A DNA stretch of 64,000 nt from JAGOEF01 sp964511665. GTDB taxonomy: Bacteria > Bacteroidota > Bacteroidia > Bacteroidales > ML635J-15. Location of the stretch: NCBI GenBank assembly GCA_964511665.1, contig CAZEHA010000014.1:1-64000 (forward strand), read 5' to 3'. The position numbers and the translations under genes are program-made. Below the pieces are notes generated by a model, which saw nothing but the letters and a program-made list of their open reading frames with translations, did not search any database and was not told the origin of the DNA. Position 1 is the stretch's first letter. Each line of letters opens with the position of its first letter. Of this stretch, positions 1-8,851 are shown piece after piece.

Positions 1-321
1 GCAATAGCGCAATGTGATGCATTGTATGCTCCGATGGAAAATGGTGATTACTATAATGAAAGTTTTGGAGCGGAAGAACAGGCAAACCCTGTTGGGATAA
101 ACATTCAACCGAACCCGAGTCAGGGTGTTTTTTCGGTACAGGTAAATGGGGCTGAGGGAGATGGAATGATACGCATCACAAAATCGGGCGGACAAATTGT
201 GTATAGTCAGGTTTATACGGGTCAGGCACTGAATATATCGGGCTTTACTAAAGGAGAATATACCGTGTATTATATCGAGAATCAGGTGGTAAAAGCCAGT
301 GCATGGTTGATTGTGGAATAA
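1..321 (+). CDS. C-terminal end of a T9SS-exported protein (partial, 5' end outside window)
   Basis: The frame is open from base 1 to the TAA at 319-321, so only the last ~106 residues of a longer protein are visible. The segment carries INIQPNPSQGVFSVQVNG followed by short beta-strand-like blocks (MIRITKSGGQIVYS, NISGFTKGEYTVYYI) and ends in WLIVE. This is the standard layout of a type A T9SS C-terminal sorting domain: a PNPS turn, an alternating beta sandwich and a terminal hydrophobic strand. The domain directs export across the outer membrane and is normally cleaved off. The cargo domain lies upstream and cannot be identified. A TTG at 22 is not a credible start. Confidence 0.85.
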   Translation, partial: AIAQCDALYAPMENGDYYNESFGAEEQANPVGINIQPNPSQGVFSVQVNGAEGDGMIRITKSGGQIVYSQVYTGQALNISGFTKGEYTVYYIENQVVKASAWLIVE

Positions 322-347
322 ACGGGGAGGTGTATTAATGAAACTTC

Positions 348-394
348 AACCCCATCCGGATCATTTTTGATTGGTTCAGATGGGGTTGTTTTTT
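348..394 (+). terminator. Rho-independent terminator after the first gene
   Basis: AACCCCATC (348-356) pairs with GATGGGGTT (379-387) around a 22-base loop and runs into a T-rich tract (TTGTTTTTTC). It lies 27 bases after the stop codon of the T9SS gene. Confidence 0.75.
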
Positions 395-434
395 CTTCCC
401 TGATAAATGCCTTTTTTTCATCAACATAAAATTA

Positions 435-442
435 TAGATTTG
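435..442 (+). promoter_or_regulatory. Bacteroidota-type -7 box upstream of the SufS-like gene
   Basis: TAGATTTG matches the Bacteroidota -7 consensus TAnnTTTG and lies 55 bases before the ATG at 498, just after a terminator. The upstream region at the expected -33 position is only T-rich, with no clean TTTG. The assignment rests on one box and its position. Confidence 0.4.
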
Positions 443-497
443 TGTCTGTAATTCAAGATGATTTTTTACGGGGTTAAAACACAAAAACCAACGCAAC

Positions 498-1658
498 ATG
501 AGCCAGATGATTTATCTCGACAACTCGGCCACCACCTTTCCGAAACCCGCTGTGGTTTACGATTTCATGTGTAATTTTTACAGAACCCATGGGGTAAACC
601 CCGGCCGGTCGGGTTTTGACGCCGCTATCGAAACCGAAGAGGTGGTTTTTGGTACACGTAAGTTGCTCACCGAGTTTTTTAATGGCGACGACCCCAACCG
701 ACTTACCTTTAGCTACAACGCCAGCGATTCGCTGAATATGATAATTCAGGGTCTTGCCGAAAAAGGCGACCATGTGGTGACTACCATGCTCGAGCACAAT
801 TCGGTGCTGCGGCCACTGCACCATCTGCAGATGAACGGTATTATCGAAGTTACCCACGTGGGTTTTGATGCGCATGGCTTTGTGCATCCCGACGATATTA
901 AAAAAGCCCTCCGGCCCAACACAAAATTTGTAATTGTAAACCATTGCTCTAACGTGATTGGCACCATACAGCCGGTGGCCGAAATAGGAAAGATTTGCCG
1001 TGAGGCAGGCGTGTATTTTATTATTGATGCCAGCCAGAGTGCGGGGGCAGTTCCGATTGACATGAAAGCCATGAACATTGATGTGGTGGTTTTTACCGGT
1101 CATAAATGCCTGATGGGCCCCACCGGCATTGGCGGGAGCTATGTAATGGAACATGTGCCTATTCGCTACACGCGTTTTGGCGGCACCGGGGTGCGCTCGG
1201 CGCAACAAACCCACCTCGAGGAGTTTCCGTATCGGCTCGAATGCGGTACGCTGAATCTGGTGGGGGTTGCCGGACTGAATGCCGGAGTTAAATGGGTACT
1301 GGAGCATGGCATCGAAAACATTCACCGCGCCGAAATGGACCTCTGGGATAAACTGCGTTTCGGGGTACAAAAAATTAAGGGGATTACTACCTATTGTGCC
1401 GGTTTCCGCGAAAACCACAATCCGGTGCTGAGTATGAACATCAATGGTTTTGTTTCTGACGATGTGGGTATTATGCTCGATGTTGACTACAACATTGCCT
1501 GCCGCACGGGTTTACAATGCGCTCCTAAGGTGCACGAAGGTCTGGGCACCGACAAAATGCACGGCACGGTGCGTTTGAGCCTCGGGGCATTCAATACCGA
1601 AGCCGATGTTGATGCTGCAATTCAGGCTCTTACCGAGATTGCTGCCATACGTAATTAA
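498..1658 (+). CDS. Cysteine desulfurase family protein (PLP aminotransferase class V, SufS/IscS-like)
   Basis: A 386-residue fold-type I PLP enzyme. It begins YLDNSATTFPKP, the substrate-loop signature of the cysteine desulfurase family. The PLP lysine is predicted at K203 in FTGHKCLMGPTGIGG, and a cysteine-containing loop (ACRTGLQC, C335 and C341) sits where the persulfide cysteine of NifS-like enzymes lies. The sequence fits the subgroup of stand-alone SufS-like aminotransferases rather than the housekeeping SufS encoded at 58.6-59.8 kb. Likely activity is cysteine desulfuration or selenocysteine lyase; the sulfur acceptor is not evident from context. It is a single-gene unit convergent with the next gene, only 4 bases apart. 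Confidence 0.85.
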   Translation: MSQMIYLDNSATTFPKPAVVYDFMCNFYRTHGVNPGRSGFDAAIETEEVVFGTRKLLTEFFNGDDPNRLTFSYNASDSLNMIIQGLAEKGDHVVTTMLEHNSVLRPLHHLQMNGIIEVTHVGFDAHGFVHPDDIKKALRPNTKFVIVNHCSNVIGTIQPVAEIGKICREAGVYFIIDASQSAGAVPIDMKAMNIDVVVFTGHKCLMGPTGIGGSYVMEHVPIRYTRFGGTGVRSAQQTHLEEFPYRLECGTLNLVGVAGLNAGVKWVLEHGIENIHRAEMDLWDKLRFGVQKIKGITTYCAGFRENHNPVLSMNINGFVSDDVGIMLDVDYNIACRTGLQCAPKVHEGLGTDKMHGTVRLSLGAFNTEADVDAAIQALTEIAAIRN

Positions 1659-1662
1659 AGCA

Positions 1663-2640
1663 TTAGCGGCATTTGGGTTGCCACTGCATGGCTGCCTCAT
1701 AGCTGCCAAATTCAAGAGCAAGCCGTATATACTTACACGCACTGTCGGGTTTCTGCAGTTTTTCGTAGCAATAAGCCATCGACATGAGCATGGCGGTATC
1801 GGAAACATTTAAATTGAGCAGCAGCACTTCATTGTAACAAGAAATTGCTTCGGCATATTTATCCTGATTTTGCCATTTTTTCCCCTTATCGTAGAATTGC
1901 TGCTTGATACTGTCGATATAAACATCGGTATCTGATCGGAGATATACTTCATTTACATTTTCATTCTCAGAAATGTTGTTGTTGATATTATAGTTGTAAA
2001 AATCTTCGACATATCCTTCACCGATAAATACAAGTTCGGTATTTCTATTCACCGTTTGATCAATCGCAATAAATGGTATCAGCAGCAAAGCCCAAATAAG
2101 GCCCTGAACTTTCTTTTGGCTGCGTAAACCGGAGATTTCGTCGGATAAATACACACCAGCCAGCCATATTGCGAAGTCGGAAAATTTACGTTCGCTCACT
2201 GTGCCGGTTTTTATGAAGTTTACATTGAAAGCAACAAGAAATACACCTACCACCACCATCATAGCAGAGCTGATCCACTCGTTACCCAAATTAACACCAA
2301 GCACAAGACACAGGGTATTGGCCAACACAAATATAATTAGCGATGACCAGAAACGATTCAGGCCTTCGGCTATTTGCAAACTGCTTAACTCAACAATTTC
2401 GTCAGTGTCTGCATTGTTGTTTTCGTCGATATTATCAGAAAATTCGAGATCGAGCAGCATATCGGTTTCTTTTTCGGATGAAATCAGTTTTCGCTCGGCA
2501 GCAATTCTGGCTGCTGCTTTTACCGAATCGTTATTAAAATTTTGTGGATTCTGAATTATTTCGAGAATCTGGCTATCGCTTTTCCACGAAAGTTCTTCGT
2601 AGAAATGCTGCTCTTCGGTTTTACCCGATTTCGATTTCAT
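1663..2640 (-). CDS. Membrane protein with C-terminal TPR-like repeat, function unknown
   Basis: A 325-residue protein not recognised as a named family. The N-terminal ~90 residues are charged and cytoplasmic-looking. Two hydrophobic helices follow (around residues 95-115 and 125-145), then a third hydrophobic stretch (GLIWALLLIPFIAID, ~180-195). The last ~75 residues look like a tetratricopeptide pair: KGKKWQNQDKYAEAISCYNEVL and AMLMSMAYCYEKLQKPDSACKYI. TPR helices usually mediate protein contacts. The gene stands alone; the upstream M23 gene on the same strand is 86 bases away. Confidence 0.7.
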   Translation of the reverse strand: MKSKSGKTEEQHFYEELSWKSDSQILEIIQNPQNFNNDSVKAAARIAAERKLISSEKETDMLLDLEFSDNIDENNNADTDEIVELSSLQIAEGLNRFWSSLIIFVLANTLCLVLGVNLGNEWISSAMMVVVGVFLVAFNVNFIKTGTVSERKFSDFAIWLAGVYLSDEISGLRSQKKVQGLIWALLLIPFIAIDQTVNRNTELVFIGEGYVEDFYNYNINNNISENENVNEVYLRSDTDVYIDSIKQQFYDKGKKWQNQDKYAEAISCYNEVLLLNLNVSDTAMLMSMAYCYEKLQKPDSACKYIRLALEFGSYEAAMQWQPKCR

Positions 2641-2726
2641 GGCAATGGCTATTAATACACAAAGCTAATAAGAGATTTTGCAAAACAAAAGAGAAATTTA
2701 GGAATAAAAAACCGCTCAGGCAGTGC

Positions 2727-3971
2727 TTATCGCGGATTGGGAATTTTGTTCAATGCCTGAATCCATTTTTTCTTTTCCTTGTTGAAGGCTTCCATGTTTT
2801 CGGGCTTTACCGGATCGGCGGGTGGTGCTTCAAAGCTCAGCGGATCGATTTTAAATCCGTTTTCGTGAATTTCGTAATGCAAATGCGGTCCGGTTGACCA
2901 TCCGGTGCTTCCTACATAACCAATAATGTCGCTTTGCTTTACATAATCGCCCACTTGATATATCCCGAATGAACCAAGATGCATATATACCGTACTGTAC
3001 ACACTGTTATGAACAATTTTCACATAATTTCCGGCACCTGAATCGTAAGCCCTGATAGCGATTCTGCCGTCGGAAGCAGCAAAAACGGGAGTTCCATAGG
3101 GAGCTGCATAATCAACAGCCCGATGCTCGGTAACCCTGTGAAAAATGGGATGCATTCGCGCATTGGTATAGCGGCTGCTTACCGTGGAGTATTGCAGGGG
3201 TGCTTTTAAGAAGGTTTTCCGTGTACTATTACCGGCTGTGTCGAAAAACTGATAGATGCTATCCTGTACAAATGGTATGGCCCACTGCTCACGGCCCGAA
3301 TGCGAGAACACGGCTGCTTCAACCTCGATATTGCCGATACATTCGCCTTCGACATTGAGTTCGGTGTAGAGCACTTTAAAATAATCGCCTTTTTGCAAAC
3401 CATAAAAATCGATGGTCCAGGCAAAAGTCTGCGAAAGCTTTATGGCCAGCTCCCAACTCAATCCCTGCTCTACCAATGCATTCCACAACGACGACTCGAT
3501 AACTCCGGAGGCAGTCATGTGGACAGTGTCCACTTTTTTTCGATACTTATGGGCATACACCGAATCGGCCGTTACAAAATTGAACATGGTGTACACAATG
3601 CGTCCGTTTTCGTAAACAATATAGCGGGTAAAAGGCTCGGGTGACGAAGCTGTGTCGATGAACACTGTAAATTTCTGACCCGGATGAATCATGGTAAGAT
3701 TTAAACTATCGCACGACATTTGCCCTATTTTGTGAATGAGCAAACCCGAAATACCATAACGACTCATGATGGCTCCGATGGTTTCGCCGCTTTTCACGGT
3801 ATCGACCACTATTTGAAACGAATCGACTGGAATTCCGTAGAGCATTGCTATTTCGGGTTCCTGAGTTTCGTCGACAACTTCGTGGGCGGGCGAAAAATAT
3901 GTTGCATAGTACACAACTGCAACCAGCACTAAAAGAAATAAAACAACGGCTATTACAATATGTTTCCTCAT
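2727..3971 (-). CDS. M23 (LytM) family peptidoglycan endopeptidase, membrane-anchored
   Basis: A 414-residue cell-wall hydrolase. An N-terminal hydrophobic anchor (residues ~5-26) is followed by a LysM/OapA-like segment (VKSGETIGAIMSRYGISG, ~60-100) and a middle domain. The C-terminal M23 zinc metallopeptidase domain spans ~265-395. Zinc ligands are H283 and D287 in HRAVDYAAPYGTPV and the H363-L-H365 motif in GPHLHYEIHENG, so the catalytic set is intact. It likely cleaves peptide cross-bridges in the periplasm. Its ATG overlaps the leuS stop codon by the four bases ATGA, so translation is probably coupled to leuS. Confidence 0.9.
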   Translation of the reverse strand: MRKHIVIAVVLFLLVLVAVVYYATYFSPAHEVVDETQEPEIAMLYGIPVDSFQIVVDTVKSGETIGAIMSRYGISGLLIHKIGQMSCDSLNLTMIHPGQKFTVFIDTASSPEPFTRYIVYENGRIVYTMFNFVTADSVYAHKYRKKVDTVHMTASGVIESSLWNALVEQGLSWELAIKLSQTFAWTIDFYGLQKGDYFKVLYTELNVEGECIGNIEVEAAVFSHSGREQWAIPFVQDSIYQFFDTAGNSTRKTFLKAPLQYSTVSSRYTNARMHPIFHRVTEHRAVDYAAPYGTPVFAASDGRIAIRAYDSGAGNYVKIVHNSVYSTVYMHLGSFGIYQVGDYVKQSDIIGYVGSTGWSTGPHLHYEIHENGFKIDPLSFEAPPADPVKPENMEAFNKEKKKWIQALNKIPNPR

Positions 3972-6754
3972 GCTTTTGGCTTAAGCACAATATTAACAAT
4001 TTTTTTCGGCACCACAATGGTTTTAACAATCTCGCTGTTTTCGACCCAGCGGGCAGTGCGCTCGTCGGCAAGCACAGCATCCACTATTTGATTCTGCGGT
4101 GCATCAATAGGCATGTCGAGAGTAAATCGTGTTTTTCCGTTGAACGAAACCGGATAGGCAAATACGTCTTCTTTAAGTACCTCGATATCGCATACAGGCC
4201 ACGGGGCAAAAACAACACTGCCGGTGTTGCCCAGTTTGCTCCACAATTCTTCGGCCACATGGGGCGCAAATGGCGAAAGAATAACACACAAGGGCTGCAA
4301 CACTTCGCGCTTGTTGCATTTGGCCAAATCGTTTACACAAATCATGAGTGCGCTCACGGCCGTGTTGAACGAAAAACGTTCGATATCGTCGCTCACTTTT
4401 TTTATGGCGGTATGAATAATTTTTAATTCATCACGTGTAGGCTTCTGGTTACTCACAACAAATTCGCCATTGTTGCCGTGATACAACTTCCACAGTTTTC
4501 TGATAAAACGAAATACTCCTTCAATTCCGTTAGTGTCCCAAGGTTTAGCCTGCTCAATAGGGCCTAAAAACATTTCGTACAATCGCAGGGTATCGGCACC
4601 GTATTTCTCAACCAAATCGTCGGGGTTTACCACATTGTAGAGCGACTTCGACATTTTTTCGATTTCCCAGCCGCAAATATATTTTCCGTCTTCGAGTTCG
4701 AATTCGGCATGTTCAAATTCGGGGCGCCATTTTTTGAAAGCTTCTATATCGAGAATATCGTTGTGAACCATATTTACGTCGACATGAATGGCTTGCACAT
4801 TGTAGTTGCTACGCAAGTTATACGACACAAATTTACTGCTGCCCACAATGCGGTACACAAAGTTTGAACGCCCCTGAATCATGCCCTGATTAATCATTTT
4901 GGCAAAGGGTTCTTGTTTGGGCGTTAAGCCTAAATCGAACAAAAACATATTCCAGAAGCGGGCATAAATGAGGTGACCGGTGGCATGCTCACGACCTCCG
5001 ATGTACAAATCGACCTGCTGCCAGTAGTTTACGGCTTCGGGCGAAAAATAGGCCTCGGTGTTGTGCGGGTCCATATAGCGCAAATAGTAACCGCTTGAGC
5101 CGGCAAAGCCGGGCATGGTAGATGTTTCGTAGCTGTAGCCATCGTCGGTTTTCCAGTTTTCGGCCCGTGCAAGTGGCGGCTCTCCCGTTTCGGTGGGCAA
5201 ATAGGTGTCGATTTCGGGTAAAACCAATGGAAGCTTGTCTTCAGCAAGCACATGAGCCAGTCCGTTCTTATAATACACCGGAAAGGGTTCGCCCCAATAC
5301 CGCTGACGGCTGAAAATGGCATCGCGCAAACGAAAATTAATTTTGCGGGTGCCAATACCCATTTCTTCGAGCCGGGTAATAGTGGCCGCAATGGCTTCTT
5401 TCACAGGCATACCATCGATAAACCCGGAATGTATCATGAACCCGTCTTTCGAGTCGTAGGAGTCGGTCCATTGCGACACATCGGAGGCTACTCCTTGTTG
5501 TGTGCTAACCACTTGAATTATTGGCAAATTAAAATGCTTTGCAAAGGCAAAATCGCGGCTGTCGTGCCCGGGCACTGCCATAATGGCTCCGGTGCCATAG
5601 CCTATCAGCACATAATCGGCTACATAAACGGGTATATTATTCCCGTTGAGTGGGTTTACGGCATAAGCGCCGGTAAATACGCCAGAGATTTTTTTATCGG
5701 ATACCCTGTCGACATCGGAGCGGTTTTTGGCCAGCATTACATAGTGGTCAACCTCCGACTTCTGTTCGGAGCTGGTAATTTCCGAAACCAAACTGTGTTC
5801 GGGGGCCAGCACCATAAATGTGGCACCAAACATGGTGTCGGGTCGGGTGGTAAAAATTTCGACAGCATGGCTGCTACCGGCAATTTTAAACAAACAGCTT
5901 GCCCCCTCGCTGCGACCAATCCAATTGGTTTGTATCTCTTTTACGGCATCGGGCCAGTCGATAGTATCGAAGCCATCGAGCAAGCGTTGTGCGTAGGCCG
6001 TAATGCGCAGCGACCATTGTTTCATTGTTTTTCGCTCCACCTGATGCCCGCCGCGTACCGATAAACCGTTCACCACTTCGTCGTTGGCCAGCACTGTACC
6101 CAGGGCAGGGCACCAGTTGACGAGCGCGTCCGACAAATAGGCCAGGCGATAGTGCATCAGTATTTCGTGCTGCCGGGCCTCATCGAAATGCTGCCATTCG
6201 TCGGCAGTAAATTCGTCATGGTCGCTGTGCACAGCATCAACACCACCTGAACCGGCAGTAGCAAAAGCTTCGATAAGCCGATCGATAGAAAGGGCTTTGT
6301 TTTGCGAAATATCGTAATAATGCGTAAACAACTTCACAAAAGTCCACTGTGTCCACTTATAGTAAGCGGGGTCGCAGGTAAGAACCTGACGCGACCAATC
6401 GAACGAGAACCCGATTTTATCGAGCTGTTCGCGGTAACGCAATATATTTTTTGCAGTGGTAACAGCCGGATGTGTTCCGGTTTGAATGGCATATTGCTCG
6501 GCAGGCAGACCAAAAGCATCGTAACCCATAGGGTGCAACACATTGTACCCCATGTTCCGTTTGTAACGGCAGTATATATCGGAGGCAATATAACCCAGCG
6601 GATGCCCTACGTGCAAACCCGACCCTGATGGATAGGGAAACATATCGAGAACATAAAACTTGGGCTTTTCGTAATCGATTTCCGATTTATACACCTGCTC
6701 ATTGCGCCAGTATTCGCGCCACTTTGCTTCAATTTCGCGAAAATTATATTCCAT
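3968..6754 (-). CDS. leuS: Leucyl-tRNA synthetase
   Basis: Charges tRNA-Leu with leucine. From the chosen ATG (MEYNFREIEAKWREYW) the protein is 928 residues, within the usual bacterial range. The class Ia signatures are present: the HIGH-type motif HVGH at residues 48-51, the editing-domain motif TTRPDTMFGATF, the RQRYWGEPFP block, and EKMSKSLYN for the KMSKS loop. The frame extends 15 codons further to an ATG at 6799, but that extension (MSAIFTNFAATKPCT) is not homologous to the start of the family, so the downstream ATG is preferred. The gene is followed by and overlaps the M23 peptidase. Confidence 0.97.
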   Translation of the reverse strand: MEYNFREIEAKWREYWRNEQVYKSEIDYEKPKFYVLDMFPYPSGSGLHVGHPLGYIASDIYCRYKRNMGYNVLHPMGYDAFGLPAEQYAIQTGTHPAVTTAKNILRYREQLDKIGFSFDWSRQVLTCDPAYYKWTQWTFVKLFTHYYDISQNKALSIDRLIEAFATAGSGGVDAVHSDHDEFTADEWQHFDEARQHEILMHYRLAYLSDALVNWCPALGTVLANDEVVNGLSVRGGHQVERKTMKQWSLRITAYAQRLLDGFDTIDWPDAVKEIQTNWIGRSEGASCLFKIAGSSHAVEIFTTRPDTMFGATFMVLAPEHSLVSEITSSEQKSEVDHYVMLAKNRSDVDRVSDKKISGVFTGAYAVNPLNGNNIPVYVADYVLIGYGTGAIMAVPGHDSRDFAFAKHFNLPIIQVVSTQQGVASDVSQWTDSYDSKDGFMIHSGFIDGMPVKEAIAATITRLEEMGIGTRKINFRLRDAIFSRQRYWGEPFPVYYKNGLAHVLAEDKLPLVLPEIDTYLPTETGEPPLARAENWKTDDGYSYETSTMPGFAGSSGYYLRYMDPHNTEAYFSPEAVNYWQQVDLYIGGREHATGHLIYARFWNMFLFDLGLTPKQEPFAKMINQGMIQGRSNFVYRIVGSSKFVSYNLRSNYNVQAIHVDVNMVHNDILDIEAFKKWRPEFEHAEFELEDGKYICGWEIEKMSKSLYNVVNPDDLVEKYGADTLRLYEMFLGPIEQAKPWDTNGIEGVFRFIRKLWKLYHGNNGEFVVSNQKPTRDELKIIHTAIKKVSDDIERFSFNTAVSALMICVNDLAKCNKREVLQPLCVILSPFAPHVAEELWSKLGNTGSVVFAPWPVCDIEVLKEDVFAYPVSFNGKTRFTLDMPIDAPQNQIVDAVLADERTARWVENSEIVKTIVVPKKIVNIVLKPKA

Positions 6755-6848
6755 AGTACACGGTTTCGTGGCGGCGAAATTAGTAAAAATTGCCGACATG
6801 TCGCCGCTAAACTATGCAAATACAAAATTGCAAAACAAAAACACGGCT

Positions 6849-8243
6849 TTATTGCACCACGAGGCGGAAATACCTTTTTGCCGACGTAGTTTTCACGGCA
6901 ACAACATAAACGCCCGGCTGCAAACTTTGAATTGCGATATGTGCCCGGCGGCTAATCTTTGAACAGTACACCAATTCCCCAAACATATCGAAAATTTCAA
7001 TTTCGGTGGCATCGTAGGCTTCAACATACACTTCGGTGCTGGCCGGATTGGGATACATCAGGATGTTGTTTCTCGCATGTAAAAAAACGGACGATTGCAC
7101 ATCGAAGTGAGCAAATAAAGTAGTATTTTCTGCGGGCATATTGAATGTGAAAGTTGAAGAAACCGACACGGTATTCCCCGACCCGTCTTTCCATGCAATA
7201 AAATCGAAACCCTGATTGGCCGTAGCTTCGATCTCAACCTGTGAGCCCTGCATGTAATCGCCGGCACCGCTTACTTGGCCACCGTTTTCGGGAACTGCGC
7301 TCAGGCTCAGAGTATATTCAGGCTGACCGGCAAAACCACAAGTGTTATCGAACTCCCCCAGCGAATTGGGTCGCAGCAATGCGTCATTCAAATTATTGTA
7401 TGCCTGATAGTTGAGGTGAAATTGGCTCATCAAAAAACTAACAAGTATATGCCGAATACTGGCCGTAACCGGTTCGCGACCCAAGGACCCCACCGGTTGC
7501 GAAGAGTTGTCGTAATCGCCAAAACCGCCATGCCCAACACCGTTGAAATATGCCCAAGTTTTACACGAAGCCGAGGTAAACCGATTGTTGTAGGCCGTAC
7601 GGGCAATATTGTTGGTAGTACCAATAAGCGGAAGCGATGTGTTGTCTTCGCTGCCACACATCAATAGTACTTTTCCATTGTAGTTCGATACGTTTTGAGA
7701 GCCAAATCCCCAAAAATCGCCGGGATTCGGATACGAAGCCATATACACAATAGCATGAATTTCGGTTGGCCTGTCGATGATTACATCGGTGGCATTCATC
7801 CCTCCATTTGAATGACCGGCAACAATAAAACGATTCAAATCAATAAATGTACTCATCCACGATTCGCCTCCGTTTACCTGATTTTTCACCCAGGTGTGCA
7901 TATCTTCAAACAAACTACCTGCGGGCCCACCCGAAGTATTATTAATAATCAATACTACAAATCCGTATGACGCCAAATGCTCAAGATAAATGTCGTAAGA
8001 ATGTTTATCGATGGCTGAACTTCCAAAACCGTTAGCCCCGGGCTGAAACAAAACCGTGGGGTAAGGAGCTCCTTGGTTCGAAACAGGCTTCCAAATCAGC
8101 AAGTCGGGGCTGGCGTTGAAATCTTCGAGCATCTCAACTTCGTAAGAACCGGTTTGATAGTAGGGCGATGTTAGCGGATCGATTTGTGCCGACAGTGTTA
8201 TTCCAAAGAACATTAAAAACATCAATGAATAAACTCTATTCAT
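6849..8243 (-). CDS. Secreted alpha/beta hydrolase (PETase/cutinase/chlorophyllase-like) with T9SS sorting domain
   Basis: From the ATG at 8243 the protein has 464 residues and a clear signal peptide (MNRVYSLMFLMFFGITLSA). The ATG-like start 27 bases upstream would spoil the signal peptide. Residues ~30-290 form an alpha/beta hydrolase. The nucleophile is S145 in AGHSNGG, with D200 in CGSED and H238 in GHGGFGD as the likely triad. The pattern YPTVLFQPGANG then LASYGFVVLIINN resembles polyesterase/chlorophyllase-like lipases. Residues ~310-380 form an InlB-type beta repeat with FIAWKDG. The end, with MYPNPAS (~396-402), is a T9SS type A sorting domain. The substrate is unknown; polyester, lipid or plant ester cleavage is inference. 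Confidence 0.85.
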   Translation of the reverse strand: MNRVYSLMFLMFFGITLSAQIDPLTSPYYQTGSYEVEMLEDFNASPDLLIWKPVSNQGAPYPTVLFQPGANGFGSSAIDKHSYDIYLEHLASYGFVVLIINNTSGGPAGSLFEDMHTWVKNQVNGGESWMSTFIDLNRFIVAGHSNGGMNATDVIIDRPTEIHAIVYMASYPNPGDFWGFGSQNVSNYNGKVLLMCGSEDNTSLPLIGTTNNIARTAYNNRFTSASCKTWAYFNGVGHGGFGDYDNSSQPVGSLGREPVTASIRHILVSFLMSQFHLNYQAYNNLNDALLRPNSLGEFDNTCGFAGQPEYTLSLSAVPENGGQVSGAGDYMQGSQVEIEATANQGFDFIAWKDGSGNTVSVSSTFTFNMPAENTTLFAHFDVQSSVFLHARNNILMYPNPASTEVYVEAYDATEIEIFDMFGELVYCSKISRRAHIAIQSLQPGVYVVAVKTTSAKRYFRLVVQ

Positions 8244-8329
8244 AACTGATAGATTTAGTGATATTTGCAAATAAAATTAAAAATTTACACAAAACAATAC
8301 ATCTACAGCGCGGGGCTGATTTTTTGTAT

Positions 8330-8848
8330 TTATTGCGACAAAATTTTCAATAAATCGGCTTCGAGCGACTGAATGGGCGATTCTATAATACGGCCTATTT
8401 CGGTGTCGGTGGCGAGCGAAATAAATATAAAGGTGGGAACATATTCAATTTGATACATTCCAATGTCTTTACCCGGCAGCGTTTTACTGCGATCGAGGCA
8501 ATACAGCTCAAAATTATCGGGGCACCATTTCAACAAATCGACAATTTTATAGAAACGCGGAAGCTCGCGTTGTGAATCGCTGCACCAGGTGGCGAGAAAA
8601 ATTATCCCCGAAGGGGGTGTTACTTCCTTGAGCAATTCTAATGTTTGTTCGTCGGGGCTATAGGTTTCGTACTCGGCAAAAAACCAGTTGGCACACAAGT
8701 CAGTTTCTAAATCGGCTCGTTGTATCTCTCCCACTATGAACTGCCGGTTTTCGCTATCGGAAACCAGCTCGAAAGTGTTTTGAGAGAACAAGCTTATTCC
8801 CGATAAAATAAGCCATATAAATAGTACCTGTTTTTTTATATAGAACAT
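8330..8848 (-). CDS. Exported thioredoxin-like protein with a CxxS active site
   Basis: 172 residues with an N-terminal signal or anchor (IKKQVLFIWLILSGISLFSQ). The thioredoxin fold is indicated by GIIFLATWCSDSQRELPRF (residues 81-99) and the cis-proline motif YVPTFIF (P138). The active site reads W88-C89-S90-D91-S92, so only the first cysteine of the usual CxxC is present. CxxS proteins tend to act as isomerases, form mixed disulfides, or have lost redox function. The gene lies 3 bases downstream of the outer-membrane barrel gene, which suggests co-expression and a role in the envelope. Confidence 0.75.
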   Translation of the reverse strand: MFYIKKQVLFIWLILSGISLFSQNTFELVSDSENRQFIVGEIQRADLETDLCANWFFAEYETYSPDEQTLELLKEVTPPSGIIFLATWCSDSQRELPRFYKIVDLLKWCPDNFELYCLDRSKTLPGKDIGMYQIEYVPTFIFISLATDTEIGRIIESPIQSLEADLLKILSQ

Positions 8849-8851
8849 GTG

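Noticed and set aside
474..1418. 314-codon minus-strand frame opposite the SufS-like gene
   Set aside because: Rich in His/Asn/Gly with no family resemblance; it is the antisense of a well-recognised PLP enzyme.
5252..6064. 270-codon plus-strand frame inside leuS
   Set aside because: It lies entirely antisense to the catalytic and editing domains of leuS and shows no signal peptide or motif.
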